A stretch of DNA of 33,516 nt, from assembly GCA_021790255.1 (NCBI GenBank), contig JAJYIE010000011.1, forward strand, positions 1 to 33,516, written 5' to 3'. Within the stretch, counting starts at the first letter, position 1. Each line of letters starts with the position of its first letter. The DNA comes from a bacterium (lineage in GTDB: Bacteria; Patescibacteriota; Microgenomatia; Daviesbacterales; UBA10151). The notes beneath the pieces are model-generated. The model was not told the DNA's origin. It saw only the letters and a program-made list of their open reading frames with translations, and did no database searches. Below, piece by piece: positions 32,538-33,516 of this stretch. A program made the translations under genes and the position numbers.

Positions 32538-32610
32538 AGCCGAGACCGGGACTCGAACCCGGGACGTCCTGTTTACAAAACAGGTGCTCTACCAGCTGAG
32601 CTATCTCGGC
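32538..32610 (-). tRNA. tRNA-Thr(TGT)
   Basis: Minus-strand cloverleaf: acceptor GCCGAGA/TCTCGGC, D-stem GCTC/GAGC, anticodon stem CCTGT/ACAGG with loop TTTGTAA (anticodon TGT, reads ACA and ACG), T-arm CCGGG-TTCGAGT-CCCGG, discriminator T, no encoded CCA. Confidence 0.95.
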
Positions 32611-32632
32611 ACTTTCAATCGCCGTTATTTTA

Positions 32633-32662
32633 ATTTTACATTTTTCATGGTGGGAAAGGCAA
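32633..32662 (-). promoter_or_regulatory. promoter of tRNA-Thr(TGT)
   Basis: Minus strand TTGCCT (32657-32662), 18 bp, TAAAAT (32633-32638), 22 bases upstream of the mature 5' end. Confidence 0.5.
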
Positions 32663-32794
32663 GGTTTCTGAAGAAGTAGTAAATGATATTGTTCAAAAAT
32701 GATTGAGATAAAATGATATATTAATGCAGTATTTGGATATAGTGTTGGAATATGTAATTGAGGCGTTTGGTATATTAAGTAATAGTTTAGTATA

Positions 32795-32923
32795 TTGACA
32801 ATTTTTGGTTTATGATTTAAAAAATGACAACTTGGAGAAGCAGGTGGATAAGAAACTTGCTTCTTTGGTGGTTTACTCCCCTGACCTGTTCATCCGTCTG
32901 TGGGGTCATTAAGGAGAAAACCA
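32795..32923 (+). promoter_or_regulatory. promoter and structured leader of the small membrane protein
   Basis: Perfect TTGACA at 32795-32800 with a TTTAAA/TAAAAA -10 around 32817-32823. The predicted leader of about 90 bases begins with a 9-bp hairpin, GAAGCAGGT (32837-32845) with ACTTGCTTC (32855-32863), one G-U pair. CCCC (32878-32881) can pair with GGGG (32902-32905), or TGACC (32882-32886) with GGTCA (32904-32908). CTCC at 32876-32879 can also pair with the GGAG of the Shine-Dalgarno sequence (AAGGAG, 32911-32916). The 313-bp gap from the tRNA to this gene holds nothing else beyond AT-rich sequence. Confidence 0.5.
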
Positions 32924-33154
32924 ATGTTGCTTTGGGGAGTTTTTACAGTCGGTTATCTGTTGGGGGTTATGGTAACCTTAAAATTTGTCAGCGGGGGAAA
33001 AGGGGAAATAGTTTCTGCGGCATCCAAGTCGAAACTGGTGATTACTAAGCGCCAACTGACAGCCAAAATTTTCTCATCTTTGTCCGGACAATGGGAACAT
33101 GAGGGCGTGTTTAAGGTCCTGACGCAGGTAAACTATCGAAATAGCAAGTCCTAA
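32924..33154 (+). CDS. 76-residue single-pass membrane protein, function unknown
   Basis: The ATG at 32924 is chosen because a clear AAGGAG lies 7 bases before it, the only textbook Shine-Dalgarno site next to a start codon that I noticed in the window. An N-terminal hydrophobic helix (about 2-22, LLWGVFTVGYLLGVMVTL) is followed by a Gly/Lys linker and a basic, partly amphipathic tail (KSKLVITKRQLTAKIFSSL). There are no cysteines and no known motif. It could be a type II membrane protein or a small secretion helper. Convergent with the exosortase-like gene at the window end. Confidence 0.6.
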   Translation: MLLWGVFTVGYLLGVMVTLKFVSGGKGEIVSAASKSKLVITKRQLTAKIFSSLSGQWEHEGVFKVLTQVNYRNSKS

Positions 33155-33231
33155 TAGTATTAAATATCAGTTAATACCGGAGCACCATACAATTTTCACA
33201 CCATTTTCATAGCTCTTTTCACAATTTGTGT

Positions 33232-33254
33232 AAATAAAAACATCCATGAGGATG
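33232..33254 (-). terminator. probable terminator after the exosortase-like gene
   Basis: Minus strand: CATCC (33250-33254), loop TCAT, GGATG (33241-33245), then TTTTTATTT. The stem is short (5 bp) but the T tract is good, and it lies 49 bp after the stop codon. Confidence 0.45.
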
Positions 33255-33302
33255 GTTGGAAGGCTATAAAATTATAATACCCTATAAGTCAATAGTGGGG
33301 AT

Positions 33303-33516
33303 CTAAGTATGCGAAAGGTTGTTTGGCTCAAGGACGAAAGAGTATGCAAACCACCAGTAAAACATCAGCCAGGCGATGGTTACCAGCGCAGCAAAATAGT
33401 CATGGATCAACAGGGCAAAAACCGTGCTTACGTAATAAACCCCGGCAGAGATGAACACCATTCGGAAAACATTAACCAGAAATGTGCCCAGGAAACCGAT
33501 GGCAACGGTCTCCATC
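33303..33516 (-). CDS. exosortase/archaeosortase-like membrane protein, C-terminal part
   Basis: The gene continues past the right edge; an ATG at 33515 is in frame, but a start there would leave out the catalytic Cys, so it is probably internal. The 70 visible residues hold two to three membrane helices. They contain the pattern GTFLVNVFRMVFISAG with Asn and Arg (N15, R18 of the visible part) and, 20 residues later, LLIHDYFA with His (H38). Exosortase-type enzymes have Cys, then Arg, then His arranged in this way, with the Arg in an NxxR motif. They process C-terminal sorting signals of secreted proteins. The Cys must lie outside the window, so the call is tentative. Confidence 0.5.
   Translation of the reverse strand, partial: METVAIGFLGTFLVNVFRMVFISAGVYYVSTVFALLIHDYFAALVTIAWLMFYWWFAYSFVLEPNNLSHT

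Noticed and set aside
32824-33048. Plus-strand ORF of 74 codons starting with a Trp-rich stretch, reminiscent of a trp leader peptide
   Set aside because: It overlaps the hairpins and the Shine-Dalgarno sequence of the better-supported gene at 32924, has no ribosome binding site, continues far past a leader's length, and no tryptophan gene follows.

Overview
The window looks like a gene-dense piece of a Candidate Phyla Radiation (Patescibacteria) genome, most likely of the Microgenomates type. This is inferred from gene content, compactness and style, not from a database search. Support comes from short spacers, a small comEA/comEC pair, a sortase and an exosortase-like protein, the absence of any outer-membrane or central-metabolism genes, unusual tails on ribosomal and Nus proteins, and many start codons placed directly after a -10 hexamer with no Shine-Dalgarno sequence.

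Layout. 1-4.8 kb (+): 3' end of a ComEA-like gene, a core-only comEC, argS, a membrane-anchored metallophosphoesterase and ndk. 4.9-5.1 kb (-): tRNA-Pro(CGG) and tRNA-Arg(CCT). 5.2-7.1 kb (-): a PEGA/beta-propeller surface protein and a sortase. 7.2-13.3 kb (-): an F1-ATPase-like operon in the order c-like, b, delta, alpha, gamma, beta, epsilon, with no subunit a. 13.4-17.7 kb: a GT4 glycosyltransferase, mreB, a WecG/TagA glycosyltransferase, a ROK sugar kinase and a small HTH protein. 17.8-23.0 kb: the ribosomal block secE-nusG-rplK-rplA ... rplJ-rplL (-), interrupted by two + strand genes (a flippase-like membrane protein and a cupredoxin-like protein). 23.1-31.6 kb: an ASCH protein, a class A PBP, a GH/EamA transporter/GH1 operon and a histidine kinase/receiver pair. 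31.7-32.6 kb (-): tRNA-Trp(CCA), rpmG, tRNA-Thr(GGT) and tRNA-Thr(TGT). 32.6-33.5 kb: a small membrane protein with a structured leader, and the C-terminal part of an exosortase-like protein.

The most unusual system is the F1-like operon. The catalytic beta residues and the alpha arginine finger are kept. The c-like protein has Phe where the ion-binding Asp/Glu should be, has lost most of the glycines that pack c-rings, and carries a secreted domain of about 180 residues on its outside-facing N-terminus. With no a subunit in the operon, this looks like an ATP-hydrolysing rotary head coupled to an extracytoplasmic domain rather than a proton-driven synthase.

A second theme is short palindromic elements built from degenerate 7-bp repeats. 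One lies in frame inside wecG, one separates a perfect Shine-Dalgarno sequence from the rplL start codon and is flanked by a 6-bp direct repeat, and a third repeat tract abuts mreB. A third theme is near-leaderless promoters. Many remaining genes serve envelope building: PBP, MreB, WecG, GT4, flippase-like protein, sortase, exosortase-like protein and glycosidases.
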